From Niallia sp052318935 (GTDB taxonomy: Bacteria > Bacillota > Bacilli > Bacillales > Cytobacillaceae): 64,000 nt of DNA. The DNA is taken from NCBI GenBank assembly GCA_052318935.1, contig JBQRKO010000002.1. One strand, written 5' to 3'. The translations under genes and the position numbers were made by a program. Each line of letters starts with the position of its first letter. Position 1 is the stretch's first letter. Of the stretch, positions 50,070 through 60,069 are shown piece after piece. Below the pieces are notes generated by a model. That model searched no databases, had not been told where the DNA came from, and saw nothing but the letters and a program-made list of their open reading frames with translations.

Positions 50070-50888
50070 TTATCCAAAACGTCCTGTAATATAGTCTTCA
50101 GTACGTTGATCTGTTGGATTAGAGAAAATTTTATCTGTTTGATCAAATTCTACTACTTCTCCATTTAAGAAAAATGCTGTTTTATCGGAAATACGCGCTG
50201 CTTGCTGCATATTATGTGTCACGATAATGATGCTGTAACTTTCTTTAATTTCTTGGACTAGTTCTTCTACTTTTAATGTGGAAATTGGATCTAACGCAGA
50301 AGTTGGCTCATCCATTAAAATAACATCAGGTTCAATTGCTAAACATCTTGCAATACAAATACGCTGCTGCTGGCCTCCAGATAATCCAAATGCATTTTGA
50401 TGCAAACGATCTTTCACTTCATCCCAGATTGCTGCGCCTCTTAAACTTTTTTCCACGATTTCATTTAATATTTTTTTATCTCGTATACCATGAATTTTCG
50501 GCCCGTAAGCAACATTTTCAAAAATAGACTTTGGAAATGGATTTGGTTTTTGGAATACCATTCCTACTTTTGTACGAAGCTCTTCTACTCCATAGTCTTT
50601 ATCAAAAATATTACGGCCGCGATAATTTATTTCTCCAGAAGTTTTTACACTTGGAACAAGCTCAATCATTCGATTTAATGTTTTAATATAAGTAGACTTT
50701 CCACATCCAGAAGGACCAATAATAGATGTTACTTCATTTTCCATAATATCTAAATCGATATTTTTTAATGCATGTTTTTCTCCATACCATAAATTTAATT
50801 GATTCGTTTTATATACAATGCTTTTCTCTGCTGTGTTTGTTGACACTTCTTTTTTTGTCACAGGTTTTTTCGCTAATGTACTATTCAT
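50070..50888 (-). CDS. pstB: Phosphate ABC transporter ATPase
   Basis: A 272-residue ATPase of the high-affinity phosphate transporter. Walker A is GPSGCGKST (58-66), the signature is LSGGQQQR, Walker B is VILMDEPTSALD, and the switch His is in IVTHNM. B. subtilis has two pstB genes here; this genome has one and a phoU instead. Confidence 0.97.
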   Translation of the reverse strand: MNSTLAKKPVTKKEVSTNTAEKSIVYKTNQLNLWYGEKHALKNIDLDIMENEVTSIIGPSGCGKSTYIKTLNRMIELVPSVKTSGEINYRGRNIFDKDYGVEELRTKVGMVFQKPNPFPKSIFENVAYGPKIHGIRDKKILNEIVEKSLRGAAIWDEVKDRLHQNAFGLSGGQQQRICIARCLAIEPDVILMDEPTSALDPISTLKVEELVQEIKESYSIIIVTHNMQQAARISDKTAFFLNGEVVEFDQTDKIFSNPTDQRTEDYITGRFG

Positions 50889-50915
50889 ATTAAATCCCCC
50901 TTATCCTATTTAAGA

Positions 50916-51794
50916 TTAATAACGTTTCTGAAATTTATTGCGAATTAGAACAGCGATTGAATTCATTATTATTAATAAACCTAATAAAACGATAATTCCT
51001 GCTGCTGCTAAATTTTGAAATTCTTCTTGCGGTCTTCCTGTCCAGTTGTATATTTGCATTGGAAGAACAGTAAACATATCAAAAACCGTTTTTGGCAAAA
51101 ACGCTAAAAATAGCGGCAATCCTAATACAACAAGTGGTGCTGTCTCTCCAATCGCCCGAGAAAGAGCTAAAATCCCTCCTGTTAAAATACCAGGGATTGC
51201 TGTAGGCATTACCACTCGTACGATCGTCTGCCATTTCGTTGCACCCATTCCTAAAGAAGCTTCTTTTAATTCATTTGGCACCGCTCTGATCGCTTCTTGT
51301 GAAGCAACAATAATAATTGGGAGCACTAATAAACTCATCGTTAATCCTGCTGCTAATACACTCGTTCCTAAAGATAATGCACGAACAAATAAAGTTAAGC
51401 CTAATAAACCAAATACAATGGAAGGTACTCCAGCTAGATTAGCAATATTTAATTTAATAAAAGCAGTAAACTTATTTTTACTTGCATATTCTTCTAAATA
51501 AATAGCTGTTCCTACTCCAATTAATAAAGAAACAGGAGCAACAACCGCCATTAGCCAAACAGTTCCAAGCAGCGCTGTATATACACCAGCTTGTTCAGGT
51601 TTACGTGACGGTAAACTTTGTAAAAACTGTAAATCCAAATAGCCAATTCCTTGAGTCAATACCCGATAAAAAAGGAGCCCTAATATAACCAAGCCAAACA
51701 TTGTTGCACAAAAGAACAGTGCACGTAATATCACATTTTTTATCAGCCTTGGTTTCATTTTTTCAGTAACTTTTGCATGATCAACTAGTTTCAT
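50916..51794 (-). CDS. pstA: Phosphate ABC transporter permease
   Basis: A 292-residue permease with six membrane segments and the EAA loop (EASLGMGATKWQTIVRVVMP). I start at ATG 51794, 7 nt after GGAGG; the preceding TTG is unlikely. It overlaps the pstC stop codon (TGATG), indicating coupling. Confidence 0.96.
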   Translation of the reverse strand: MKLVDHAKVTEKMKPRLIKNVILRALFFCATMFGLVILGLLFYRVLTQGIGYLDLQFLQSLPSRKPEQAGVYTALLGTVWLMAVVAPVSLLIGVGTAIYLEEYASKNKFTAFIKLNIANLAGVPSIVFGLLGLTLFVRALSLGTSVLAAGLTMSLLVLPIIIVASQEAIRAVPNELKEASLGMGATKWQTIVRVVMPTAIPGILTGGILALSRAIGETAPLVVLGLPLFLAFLPKTVFDMFTVLPMQIYNWTGRPQEEFQNLAAAGIIVLLGLLIIMNSIAVLIRNKFQKRY

Positions 51795-52744
51795 CAATAT
51801 TCCTCCCTAAAACGACGAGAGATAAACTGCGCAAGTAAATTCATCACTAATGTAAATAAAAATAAGGTGAATCCAACTGCATAAATACTATAATAAATCG
51901 TGGTGCCGTAACCTGCATCACCTTGGCTTACTTGGACAATATACGCAGTCATCGTTTGTATAGATTCTGTAACGTTTAAACTTAAGTTCGGGGTGCTCCC
52001 TCCAGCTACAGCAACGATCATTGTTTCCCCAATCGCTCTCGATAACGCTAAAACGATAGATGCAACAATTCCAGAAACTGCTGCAGGCAATACTACTTTT
52101 AATGATACTTCAAGTTTTGTAGAGCCTAATCCAAGTGCACCTTCACGCATGGAGTTAGGAACGGAGCTCATTGCATCTTCTGAAAGAGAGGCAATCATTG
52201 GTGTAATCATAATTCCGATTACAATCCCTGGGCTTAAGGCATTAAACATTTCAAGGGAAGGCATGATATCTCTTAAAACAGGCGTTACAAATGTTAAGGC
52301 AAAAAAACCATAAACAATTGTTGGAATTCCTGCAAGAACTTCTAGTATAGGCTTAATAATACGTCTTGTTTTATCGGATGCGTATTCACTTAAAAAAATG
52401 GCAGAGGCTAATCCAAGGGGAACCGCAACAATAGCAGCGATGCCTGTTACCTTTAGTGTTCCTGAGATTAAAGGCATAATCCCAAAAAAGCCTGGATCTG
52501 AGAACGGATACCATTTTTTCGCTGTAAGAAATTCCACGAAAGAAACTCGCTCGAAAAAAGTAAAGGTTTCAGCTAGTAATGTAAATAAAATTCCTAGCGT
52601 AGTTAAAACAGATAGTATTGCTGTAACTAATAAAACTTTTGGCATCAATTTTTCCAGCACTTGATTTACACTTGCTTTTTTCTTGTTCTCCTCTATCATC
52701 TGTTGTACAGAGAATGATTGCTTTGTTGAGTTTTGTACACTCAT
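51794..52744 (-). CDS. pstC: Phosphate ABC transporter permease
   Basis: A 316-residue permease partner of PstA, with six membrane segments and the EAA loop (EGALGLGSTKLEVSLKVVLP). The N-terminal 40 residues are a soluble Gln/Lys-rich extension. ATG 52744 (MSVQNSTKQS) follows GGGGGATTTTTCATA; the longer open frame would run into the ribosome binding site. Confidence 0.95.
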   Translation of the reverse strand: MSVQNSTKQSFSVQQMIEENKKKASVNQVLEKLMPKVLLVTAILSVLTTLGILFTLLAETFTFFERVSFVEFLTAKKWYPFSDPGFFGIMPLISGTLKVTGIAAIVAVPLGLASAIFLSEYASDKTRRIIKPILEVLAGIPTIVYGFFALTFVTPVLRDIMPSLEMFNALSPGIVIGIMITPMIASLSEDAMSSVPNSMREGALGLGSTKLEVSLKVVLPAAVSGIVASIVLALSRAIGETMIVAVAGGSTPNLSLNVTESIQTMTAYIVQVSQGDAGYGTTIYYSIYAVGFTLFLFTLVMNLLAQFISRRFREEY

Positions 52745-52815
52745 TATGAAAAATCCCCCTTTATCCACATGCGAAGATGGAAAGCTTAAGTGCAAAGCTT
52801 TCCATCAAACTTTTT

Positions 52816-53766
52816 TTACTTAACAGCTTTAATTAAATCTGCATCTTTTGTATATTCTTCTTCAGGAAGCTTAACGTAGCCAACATCTTCAGACATTTGA
52901 GCTGCATTATCGATGATGAAGTTCGCAAAGTCTTTTACTTCTTCTTTTTTCAATGAGTCATTTTTGATATACGTGAATAATGGTCTTGATAACGGTGCAT
53001 ACTCTCCGCTTTCTACTGTTTCATTAGTAGGTTCTACTGGGCCGTTTCCACCATCAATCGGAACTACTTTTAATTTGTCTTTATTTTCAGCATAATAAGC
53101 ATAGCCAAAGTAGCCGATAGAGTTTTTATCACCTGTAACACCTTGTACTAATACGTTATCGTCTTCTGATAAAGTAGCTTTTTGAGCAACTGGTTTACCT
53201 TCTAAAATCACTTCATCAAAATAATCAAATGTTCCAGAATCTGTTCCAGGAGAATAAAGTTTGATTTCTTCTGCTGGCCATCCTTTACGAATATCTGACC
53301 ATTTTTTTGTTTTTCCATCTTCTATCCAAATTTTCTTTAATTCATCAAGAGTCAAGTGATCTACCCATGTATTATCTTTATTTACAACAACGGATAATCC
53401 GTCATAAGCTAATCTTACTTCTGTATAGTCAACACCTTTTTTTTCTAATTCAGCTTTTTCTTCATCTTTAATTGGACGTGATGCATTACTAAAATCTGTT
53501 TCTCCAGCGATAAACGCTTTAAAACCGCCACCTGTACCGGAAGAAGCTACAGATACTTTTACATTCGGCTGCTCACTTCCATATTCTTCAACAATAGCTT
53601 CCATGATAGGATAAACAGTAGAAGAGCCGTCTATTTTAATTTGACCTTCAAGTTGCTTTGCGTCTCCGTTGTCAGCATTATTTGCGTTGTCGCCTGCTCC
53701 ACATGCAGTTAGTGTAAGCACTGCTCCTAATAATGCTGTAAAACCTAATCGTTTAAAGCTTTTCAT
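52816..53766 (-). CDS. pstS: Phosphate-binding lipoprotein
   Basis: A 316-residue solute-binding lipoprotein with lipobox LTAC (Cys22). Phosphate-site sequences are DGSSTVYPIMEAI, ASSGTGGGFKAF and SPGTDSGTFDYF. It captures phosphate outside the membrane for PstCAB. It is the first gene of the operon, with a PhoP box upstream. Confidence 0.97.
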   Translation of the reverse strand: MKSFKRLGFTALLGAVLTLTACGAGDNANNADNGDAKQLEGQIKIDGSSTVYPIMEAIVEEYGSEQPNVKVSVASSGTGGGFKAFIAGETDFSNASRPIKDEEKAELEKKGVDYTEVRLAYDGLSVVVNKDNTWVDHLTLDELKKIWIEDGKTKKWSDIRKGWPAEEIKLYSPGTDSGTFDYFDEVILEGKPVAQKATLSEDDNVLVQGVTGDKNSIGYFGYAYYAENKDKLKVVPIDGGNGPVEPTNETVESGEYAPLSRPLFTYIKNDSLKKEEVKDFANFIIDNAAQMSEDVGYVKLPEEEYTKDADLIKAVK

Positions 53767-53824
53767 TTCTTTATTCCCCCTAAGGATGGTTGTTTTGTTT
53801 ACAAATTCTACTATAAGACTTTTG

Positions 53825-53863
53825 TATTAATTATGTTTTAACGAATTGTAAAGGTTTTGTAAA
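53825..53863 (-). promoter_or_regulatory. PhoP box upstream of pstS
   Basis: On the minus strand TTTACA-5-TTTACA-5-TTAAAA-5-TTAATA: four TT(A/C/T)A(C/T)A-like hexamers with an exact 11-bp period, the Bacillus PhoP-P binding arrangement. A -10-like TATAGT follows about 14 bp later. It should make pst expression depend on phosphate limitation. Confidence 0.85.
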
Positions 53864-53993
53864 TTCGCTAGAGTTAGTAGACTTCTTAAAAGCTGTTAAA
53901 ACACTTGCTTTTTACTCTTCTTTAGGCATTACTACGCGATTTAGTCAACTCCATAACCTTATATACGTAGTTATTTTGGACTACTTCCTATTA

Positions 53994-54042
53994 AAAAAGA
54001 GGTAAAACTATTCTTGACTAATAGTTTTACCTCTTTTTAATT
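53994..54042. terminator. Bidirectional terminator next to the second PBP gene
   Basis: AAAAAGAGGTAAAACTATT and AATAGTTTTACCTCTTTTT form a 19-bp perfect stem. It ends the PBP transcript on the minus strand. Confidence 0.93.
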
Positions 54043-54044
54043 GC

Positions 54045-56171
54045 TTATTCTTCTTTTTTTCCTTTTCCATCACTATCTTGCAGACGTTCCTTTTTTAAAT
54101 CAAAATACGCATCCAATACTCTTTCGCCAATCTTTTTATTTGCGCCATTATCGACGCTTCCTTGATAAGCCCATGGAACCATAACAGCCATTGCTACTTC
54201 CGGATTTTCTGAAGGAGCATAACTAATTAAGCTTAAATTATATACTTCTGGAGGTTCCTTATAATCACTTCGCAACGGACCATCATAAAAAGCTTGTGCA
54301 GTTCCTGTTTTTGCTGAAGGCGAATACGATTTTCCACCTAAATAAGTATACGCTGTCCCTTTTTGTGTTTGAGCTACCATTTTAAACCCTTGCTGTACCC
54401 TTTTGATCCATTCTGGCTTAGCATCAACCGTATTTAATACTTTCGGTTTAATCGTTTCAACAATCGGCCCAAGCTCGTTTTCATCAGAAACTGGCTCCCT
54501 TATTTCTTTAACAATATGCGGTTTCATTCGGCTGCCGCCATTAGCAATCGTAGAAACATATTGAGCAAGCTGCATAGTGGAATACGTATCATATTGTCCT
54601 ATTGATAAATCGAGTAAAAACCCTGGCAATGTTGTATTGGAGCCTTTAAAGCCAGTTTGTTCATTTGGCAAATCAATCCCTGTCCGAACGCCTAAACCAA
54701 ACTGTGCATAATAATTTCTCATCGTTGTAAAAGCACTCGGACTAACACTTAATGGTTGATTATATTCATAATTTCCGCCGCCGATTTTTATGGCGGTTCT
54801 AAACATATAAACGTTTGACGATCTTTGCAATGCTGTTAAATCATTAATATTCCCCATATAGGTCCATGATTTTTTCAGTGGGGTCCCTGCTATTTTTATG
54901 CCTGTATCACTTAAAACAGTGCCAGGTGAAATAGCACCTGTTTTATATCCGGCTAATACTGTAGCACCCTTTACAACAGAACCTACATTATATGTTGTTG
55001 TAATATTGCCAAGGGCATCATCTTGCATTTCTGTTTTTCCGGTCTCTTCATTTTTTACTAATCTTTTTCCCGCCATGGATAAAACTTCACCAGTATAGGG
55101 GTCCATTAACACAACATAAGCACGATCTAATAGCTTTGTTCCTGCTGATTGTTTTGCCCTTTGTAATTCTTCTGCTATTATTTTTTCTACTTCCAGCTGT
55201 AATTCCATATCAGTAGAAAGAACAAGGTCGTTTCCTCTTTTTCCTTCCGCGATGACTTCCGTACTTGTAACATTGCCGCTTTTATCTGTTTGATTGCGAA
55301 CCTTTTCTTTTTGACCTTTTAATACATTCTCATATTCCATTTCAATATAGCTAGTTCCAACACGGTCATTTCGACTGTATCCTCTAGCTTCATAATAGGC
55401 CAGTTTTTCTGCCGGCAAACCTCTTTCGGAAGAACTTACATTTCCTAACACCGATTTTAATGTATCGTTAAACGCATACATTCGATCCCAATCTGTTGTT
55501 GTATCAACTCCAGGCAGCATTTCTAAGTTTTCACTGACAATTGCCAGCTCCTTATCAGTTACATCCTTATTTTTAACAATTTGTGGTGTTAACTTGTAGC
55601 CGCTTGTAAATTCACGGTAAATAGCGATGACTTCTAGATCATCTTTTGTTAATGTTCGAAGTTCTTTTCCTGTAATTCGTTCTAATTGCAATTTATAAAC
55701 TTGTTTATTATATTCCTCTTCATCCGGATATTTTTCTTGCAGCTTCTTTTTTTCTGCAGCAGTTACTTTTTCCGCTGCTACCTCTGGATGCAGCATGATC
55801 CAATAATCTTGTTTATCCCGCTCTGTTACTTTCTTTGTATCTTTATTAATATACTTTGCCAATTGTTTGGCTGTTTTGATTATTTCTGCTTGTTTGACAC
55901 CTGTATTCGTATACGTAATCGCATTTTTTGGTGTGTTGTCTACAATTGTTTTTCCAGTAGTATCATAAATTTTCCCTCGAGGCACAGATGTATTTACGGT
56001 TATATCTTCTGTTTTTTCCAGCTCCCTCTTATAATCGTCTCCATATACAATTTGCACAAATCCTAACCGGAGTATTAATGCCGAAAACAATAAAAATACT
56101 CCAAAGAAAATAATATTAAGGCGAAAAGGCAGCGTTTTCTTTTTTTTCTTATTTCCCAAGTCAAACCACAC
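54045..56171 (-). CDS. Class B penicillin-binding protein (PBP2a/PbpH type), copy 2
   Basis: A 708-residue transpeptidase with one N-terminal membrane helix, dimerisation/linker region, and a C-terminal transpeptidase domain: SVVK (nucleophile Ser) in YNVGSVVKGATV, SSN in LQRSSNVYM, and KTGTAQ. It cross-links lateral-wall peptidoglycan in rod-shaped Bacillus. It is strongly similar throughout to the gene immediately upstream. The start (GTG) is weakly supported. Confidence 0.93.
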   Translation of the reverse strand: MWFDLGNKKKKKTLPFRLNIIFFGVFLLFSALILRLGFVQIVYGDDYKRELEKTEDITVNTSVPRGKIYDTTGKTIVDNTPKNAITYTNTGVKQAEIIKTAKQLAKYINKDTKKVTERDKQDYWIMLHPEVAAEKVTAAEKKKLQEKYPDEEEYNKQVYKLQLERITGKELRTLTKDDLEVIAIYREFTSGYKLTPQIVKNKDVTDKELAIVSENLEMLPGVDTTTDWDRMYAFNDTLKSVLGNVSSSERGLPAEKLAYYEARGYSRNDRVGTSYIEMEYENVLKGQKEKVRNQTDKSGNVTSTEVIAEGKRGNDLVLSTDMELQLEVEKIIAEELQRAKQSAGTKLLDRAYVVLMDPYTGEVLSMAGKRLVKNEETGKTEMQDDALGNITTTYNVGSVVKGATVLAGYKTGAISPGTVLSDTGIKIAGTPLKKSWTYMGNINDLTALQRSSNVYMFRTAIKIGGGNYEYNQPLSVSPSAFTTMRNYYAQFGLGVRTGIDLPNEQTGFKGSNTTLPGFLLDLSIGQYDTYSTMQLAQYVSTIANGGSRMKPHIVKEIREPVSDENELGPIVETIKPKVLNTVDAKPEWIKRVQQGFKMVAQTQKGTAYTYLGGKSYSPSAKTGTAQAFYDGPLRSDYKEPPEVYNLSLISYAPSENPEVAMAVMVPWAYQGSVDNGANKKIGERVLDAYFDLKKERLQDSDGKGKKEE

Positions 56172-56349
56172 TTTCTTTTATGCATTCTTCGTCTATTGTA
56201 ATCGAAAAGATACCATAATTCTATTAATAACCTTTTGGAATATTAACCCATAGAAAACTTCTTCCTTCCATATAGTTGTAGTATGTGCTGCCTTACGAAG
56301 ACGATTCTTTATTTTAAGAGAGGGAACTTTTACTTTTGGATAAACAGAT

Positions 56350-56390
56350 AAAAAAATGCTCCCCTCCATTTTATAGGAAGGCAGCATTAC
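56350..56390 (-). terminator. Terminator between the tandem PBP genes
   Basis: On the minus strand AATGCTGCCTTCC and GGAGGGGAGCATT pair over a short loop and are followed by TTTTTT. So the two PBP genes are at least partly separate transcription units. Confidence 0.85.
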
Positions 56391-56395
56391 CACCA

Positions 56396-58507
56396 TTATT
56401 TTGTTGTTTCTTTTTTCATTTCAAAATACTTATCCATTACTCTTTTTCCAATTGTCAGATTAGGCGATGGACCATTGGCAGTTGTATACACCCAAGGTAC
56501 GAGTACCGCCATTGCTACTTCCGGGTTGTCGTACGGTGCGTAAGATACAAGGCTTACGTTCATTACTTGAGGTGGAATTTTACCATAGTTGCTGCGCAAT
56601 GGCCCATCATAAAACGCTTGTGCTGTTCCCGTTTTCCCAGCAGGCTGATAGGAAGCGCCAGCAAATATTTTCCCGGTTCCCCCTGGCTGCATCACCATAC
56701 GCAAGCCCCTTTGTACATGGGGTAGCCAGCTAGGCTGTAAATCTAGTTTATTTAACACTTTCGGCTGTATTTCCTGCACCATAGAACCAAGGTCATCTTC
56801 CCCTTTAGAAGAATCTCTTATTTCCTTTACCATATGGGGCTGGATACGATAGCCGCCATTGGCAATCGTGGAAATATATTGGGCTAATTGCATATTCGTA
56901 TACGTATCATATTGCCCAATAGATAAAGCCATCAATTGGTAAGGTGTTTCTTCTGGTCCTCTAAATCCTGCCATTTCATTTGGCAAATCAATTCCTGTTT
57001 TTACTCCTAAACCAAATTCACTAAAGGAATTACGTATTTTTGGAAATGCTTGAGGATCAATATCCAAAGGATTATTATACACATAATGTCCTTTACCAAT
57101 CATAATGGCTGTTTTAGCCATATAAACGTTAGAAGATAGCTGTAAAGCCGTCAAATCATTAATTACACCCATATATTTGTAAGATTTAAAGGGCCGAGAA
57201 TCTGGTATTTGTATAACCTCATCCTTAATAGGTGTATAAGGACGAATAACCCCTTCTTTATACCCAGTTAACACCATCGCTCCTTTAACAGCAGAGCCAA
57301 CATTATAAGATGTCGTAATATTGCCTAACGCAAAATCCTGCATCTCTGTATTCCCATTCTCGTCTTTGCCAAGCATTTTGCCAGACATGGTTAAAACTTC
57401 TCCCGTTTTTGGCTTCATTAAGACAACAAAGGCTCGATCTAACAAATAGGTTCCAGCATAACTTCGTTTCGTTGCTCTTAATTCTTCTTCAATAATCTTG
57501 TCGACTTCCTGCTGCAGCTTCATATCAAGCGTTAAAACAAGGTCTTTACCTGGATCCCCATTCGATATTGTTTTCGAACCAACGATTTCTCCAGTTTTAT
57601 CTTTAATATATTTCACTTTCTTTTTTTGGCCTTTTAAGATATCTTCGTATTGATTTTCTAAATAACTAAGACCAACTCGATCGTTCATGCTGTATCCTTT
57701 TGACAAGTATTGATCTTTTTGTTCAGCAGGAACGCCCCGCTGTGATGTACTGACTTTACCAAGCACCGTTTTTAACGTGTTATCATAAGAATACGTACGA
57801 TCCCAATCTTTTACAGTATCTACTCCAGGCAATTCGGATAAATGTTCACTTACTCTAGCAAACTCTTCATCTGAAACATCCGTATTTTTCACAATTTGCG
57901 GGGTATAATAATATCCGCTATTAAACGCACGGTAAATTGCTAATGTCTCCAGTTCAAATTTTGAAAAGCTGTTTATCTCTTTATTTGTAATTCTTGAGCG
58001 CTGCAATTCATTATATGCTTTTTGATATTTTTTCGAATCATCTGCAAATTTCTTATTTAATGCTCCATCTTCTTTTGTGGAAATTTTCTTTTTTGCTTCT
58101 TTTTCATGTGTTAATATCCAGTAATCTTTTTTATCTGTTTCGGTTATTTTTTTCAAATCGTCTTTTTTATCCAATTCGATCAGGTTTGCCAACTTTTCGG
58201 CGGTTTCCCTCATTTTATCCGCCTTAACTCCCCAATTCGTATACGTGATTGCATTTTTCCCTTGATTGCCGACAATATTATTTCCGTTTCTGTCATACAT
58301 TTGACCGCGTGGAACTTGTGTACTAATAATAATATCTTCCTTCTTTTCCAACTCGCGCTTATATTCGTCTCCATATACAATTTGTACGAAGCCTAAACGC
58401 ATAATTAATGCAGAAAACAGAAGAAAAACGGCAAAAAACAACAAATTTAACCGAAGTGGAAATTGACTTTTTTTCTTTTTATTCTTTTCCCCCATAAAAT
58501 ACACCAC
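56396..58507 (-). CDS. pbpA: Class B penicillin-binding protein (PBP2a/PbpH type), copy 1
   Basis: A 703-residue transpeptidase with the same layout: membrane helix (LNLLFFAVFLLFSALIM), SAVK in YNVGSAVKGAMV, SSN in LQLSSNVYM, and KTGTAQ. Its position before pst and after yqgE is that of B. subtilis pbpA, so the second copy is probably a tandem duplicate. The two proteins share long identical blocks but differ in the linker. The start is GTG 58507 or ATG 58495 nearby. Confidence 0.93.
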   Translation of the reverse strand: MVYFMGEKNKKKKSQFPLRLNLLFFAVFLLFSALIMRLGFVQIVYGDEYKRELEKKEDIIISTQVPRGQMYDRNGNNIVGNQGKNAITYTNWGVKADKMRETAEKLANLIELDKKDDLKKITETDKKDYWILTHEKEAKKKISTKEDGALNKKFADDSKKYQKAYNELQRSRITNKEINSFSKFELETLAIYRAFNSGYYYTPQIVKNTDVSDEEFARVSEHLSELPGVDTVKDWDRTYSYDNTLKTVLGKVSTSQRGVPAEQKDQYLSKGYSMNDRVGLSYLENQYEDILKGQKKKVKYIKDKTGEIVGSKTISNGDPGKDLVLTLDMKLQQEVDKIIEEELRATKRSYAGTYLLDRAFVVLMKPKTGEVLTMSGKMLGKDENGNTEMQDFALGNITTSYNVGSAVKGAMVLTGYKEGVIRPYTPIKDEVIQIPDSRPFKSYKYMGVINDLTALQLSSNVYMAKTAIMIGKGHYVYNNPLDIDPQAFPKIRNSFSEFGLGVKTGIDLPNEMAGFRGPEETPYQLMALSIGQYDTYTNMQLAQYISTIANGGYRIQPHMVKEIRDSSKGEDDLGSMVQEIQPKVLNKLDLQPSWLPHVQRGLRMVMQPGGTGKIFAGASYQPAGKTGTAQAFYDGPLRSNYGKIPPQVMNVSLVSYAPYDNPEVAMAVLVPWVYTTANGPSPNLTIGKRVMDKYFEMKKETTK

Positions 58508-58644
58508 TCTTTCCTCACTCTGTTTATTTTAAAGGATATTTTTGGTTATTGCTAGAAAAATTATTACATTTATTAAGAATTCTTTACAGAAAACTATCAC
58601 TCGTTTTTTTCATTAAAGGTGGCGAAGCTCCGAACTCATTTCAG

Positions 58645-58692
58645 ATAAAAAAGCGATGCGACTTAGTCTTTCAACTTAATCGCACCGCTTAC
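58645..58692 (-). terminator. Terminator of yqgE
   Basis: On the minus strand AAGCGGTGCGATTAAGTT and GACTAAGTCGCATCGCTTTTTT pair in a stem of about 15 bp with a mismatch, then a T-run. It begins at the yqgE stop codon. Confidence 0.85.
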
Positions 58693-58693
58693 C

Positions 58694-59911
58694 TTAACGA
58701 ACTGGGTCAAATCGGATTTTTCTAGTATAAAAATAAATAATAGAGTGGCCAGTTCCTAATATAAATAAAATAAATGGAACAATCTGTTCTGTTGGAAAAA
58801 AAAGCACCCCTACAAGAAAAATAAGAACAGAAATAAAACGGCCAAAATTCAGAAACAACTCCCTAACAACGATATATTCAATTCTCATTTCTCCAGCATT
58901 CCATCCTCTTCCAATTACATCAAATGTTAAGCTAGTATAAGGAACGAGGATCAATGGATAGGCAACGGCGATTACCCCTGCATATATCAATAATTTCGTA
59001 TAGGAAAAATCAAAGATGATAATAAACATGGATAGAAATAGTAAAATTCCTCCTGTTAAAATCGCTTTGTTTCGTTTATCATTTTTGATTGTTCTCGAAA
59101 CAATATAATAAGCTAAAAAAGAAATAGCCGAATTAATTAAACCGAATTTCCCTAATGCCATTTCACTTCCTGTTGCAATAAACACAAAAACGGTTATTAC
59201 AAAAGCAAAAGTGCCTTCTCTTATGCCTTGAAAGAAATGTGCATTTGTAATAAAGCGCCAATTAGGATTGTTTTGCCTTTCTTCTACTATTCGTTTAAAT
59301 AAAAATTGTCCGCTCGCTGGTCTTCTTTTTAAAAAAAAGCTTAAAACGACCGCAAGTGAAAACAGCCCTAAAGAAATACCGAATACTACCATGTATCCAG
59401 ATGATTGGGAAAGAGTAGAAATGATATATCCTGCTAAAATCGGACCAATCATACCACCAACAGATGTTAAAATTCCTAAAAAACCATTAAAAAAATCTCT
59501 CGTTTCCGGCTCTGTTACTTCAAATGTCAGCACATTAAATGCCAGCCAATAAAATCCATAGCCAATGCCAAGCAAGCTTCCTAATAATAATAAAAAAGAG
59601 GAAGCATTATCACCAATAAGGAGCACAGACAAATAAAATAATGCTAAAAAAATAACCCCTATACGTAAAACAATCACTCTGTCTACTTTTTTCGCCCATC
59701 TTCCTGCCAAAATAAAAGTTACTAACTGCATAATGATGATTGCCATATTGTACAGCCCTAAATCTTTAAATTCTCCTGACTGCTTCCATAAAAAAACATT
59801 TACGAAAGTATTCGAAAGAGCAATGCTTAACGAATATAATCCACCGATAAGCAATAATAAATTTAAATCTTTTGTTAATTCTACATTGCCAAGTAATTTA
59901 TTTGTTTTCAT
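58694..59911 (-). CDS. yqgE: Major facilitator superfamily transporter YqgE
   Basis: About 405 residues with twelve predicted membrane segments and the loop-2 MFS pattern (LAGRWAKKVDRVIVLRIG). Substrate unknown. I choose the second of two adjacent ATG codons (59911), 8 nt after GGGGAG. It lies between sodA and pbpA as in B. subtilis. Confidence 0.88.
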   Translation of the reverse strand: MKTNKLLGNVELTKDLNLLLLIGGLYSLSIALSNTFVNVFLWKQSGEFKDLGLYNMAIIIMQLVTFILAGRWAKKVDRVIVLRIGVIFLALFYLSVLLIGDNASSFLLLLGSLLGIGYGFYWLAFNVLTFEVTEPETRDFFNGFLGILTSVGGMIGPILAGYIISTLSQSSGYMVVFGISLGLFSLAVVLSFFLKRRPASGQFLFKRIVEERQNNPNWRFITNAHFFQGIREGTFAFVITVFVFIATGSEMALGKFGLINSAISFLAYYIVSRTIKNDKRNKAILTGGILLFLSMFIIIFDFSYTKLLIYAGVIAVAYPLILVPYTSLTFDVIGRGWNAGEMRIEYIVVRELFLNFGRFISVLIFLVGVLFFPTEQIVPFILFILGTGHSIIYFYTRKIRFDPVR

Positions 59912-60015
59912 CATAAAAACTCCCCTTTGTTCTAGGGTAGTTTCTAACAAAAACTTGTTTGTTATTCATCAGAAAAGGCAAAGAAAAAAATGGAGAACCC
60001 GCAGTTCAGCAACAA

Positions 60016-60060
60016 AATAAAAAACACGAGGAAGCTCAGGGTTCCTCGTGTTTTTTATTT
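60016..60060 (-). terminator. Terminator of sodA
   Basis: AAAAACACGAGGAA and TTCCTCGTGTTTTT form a 14-bp perfect stem with T-runs both ways, placed right after sodA. Confidence 0.93.
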
Positions 60061-60069
60061 TGTTCATTA

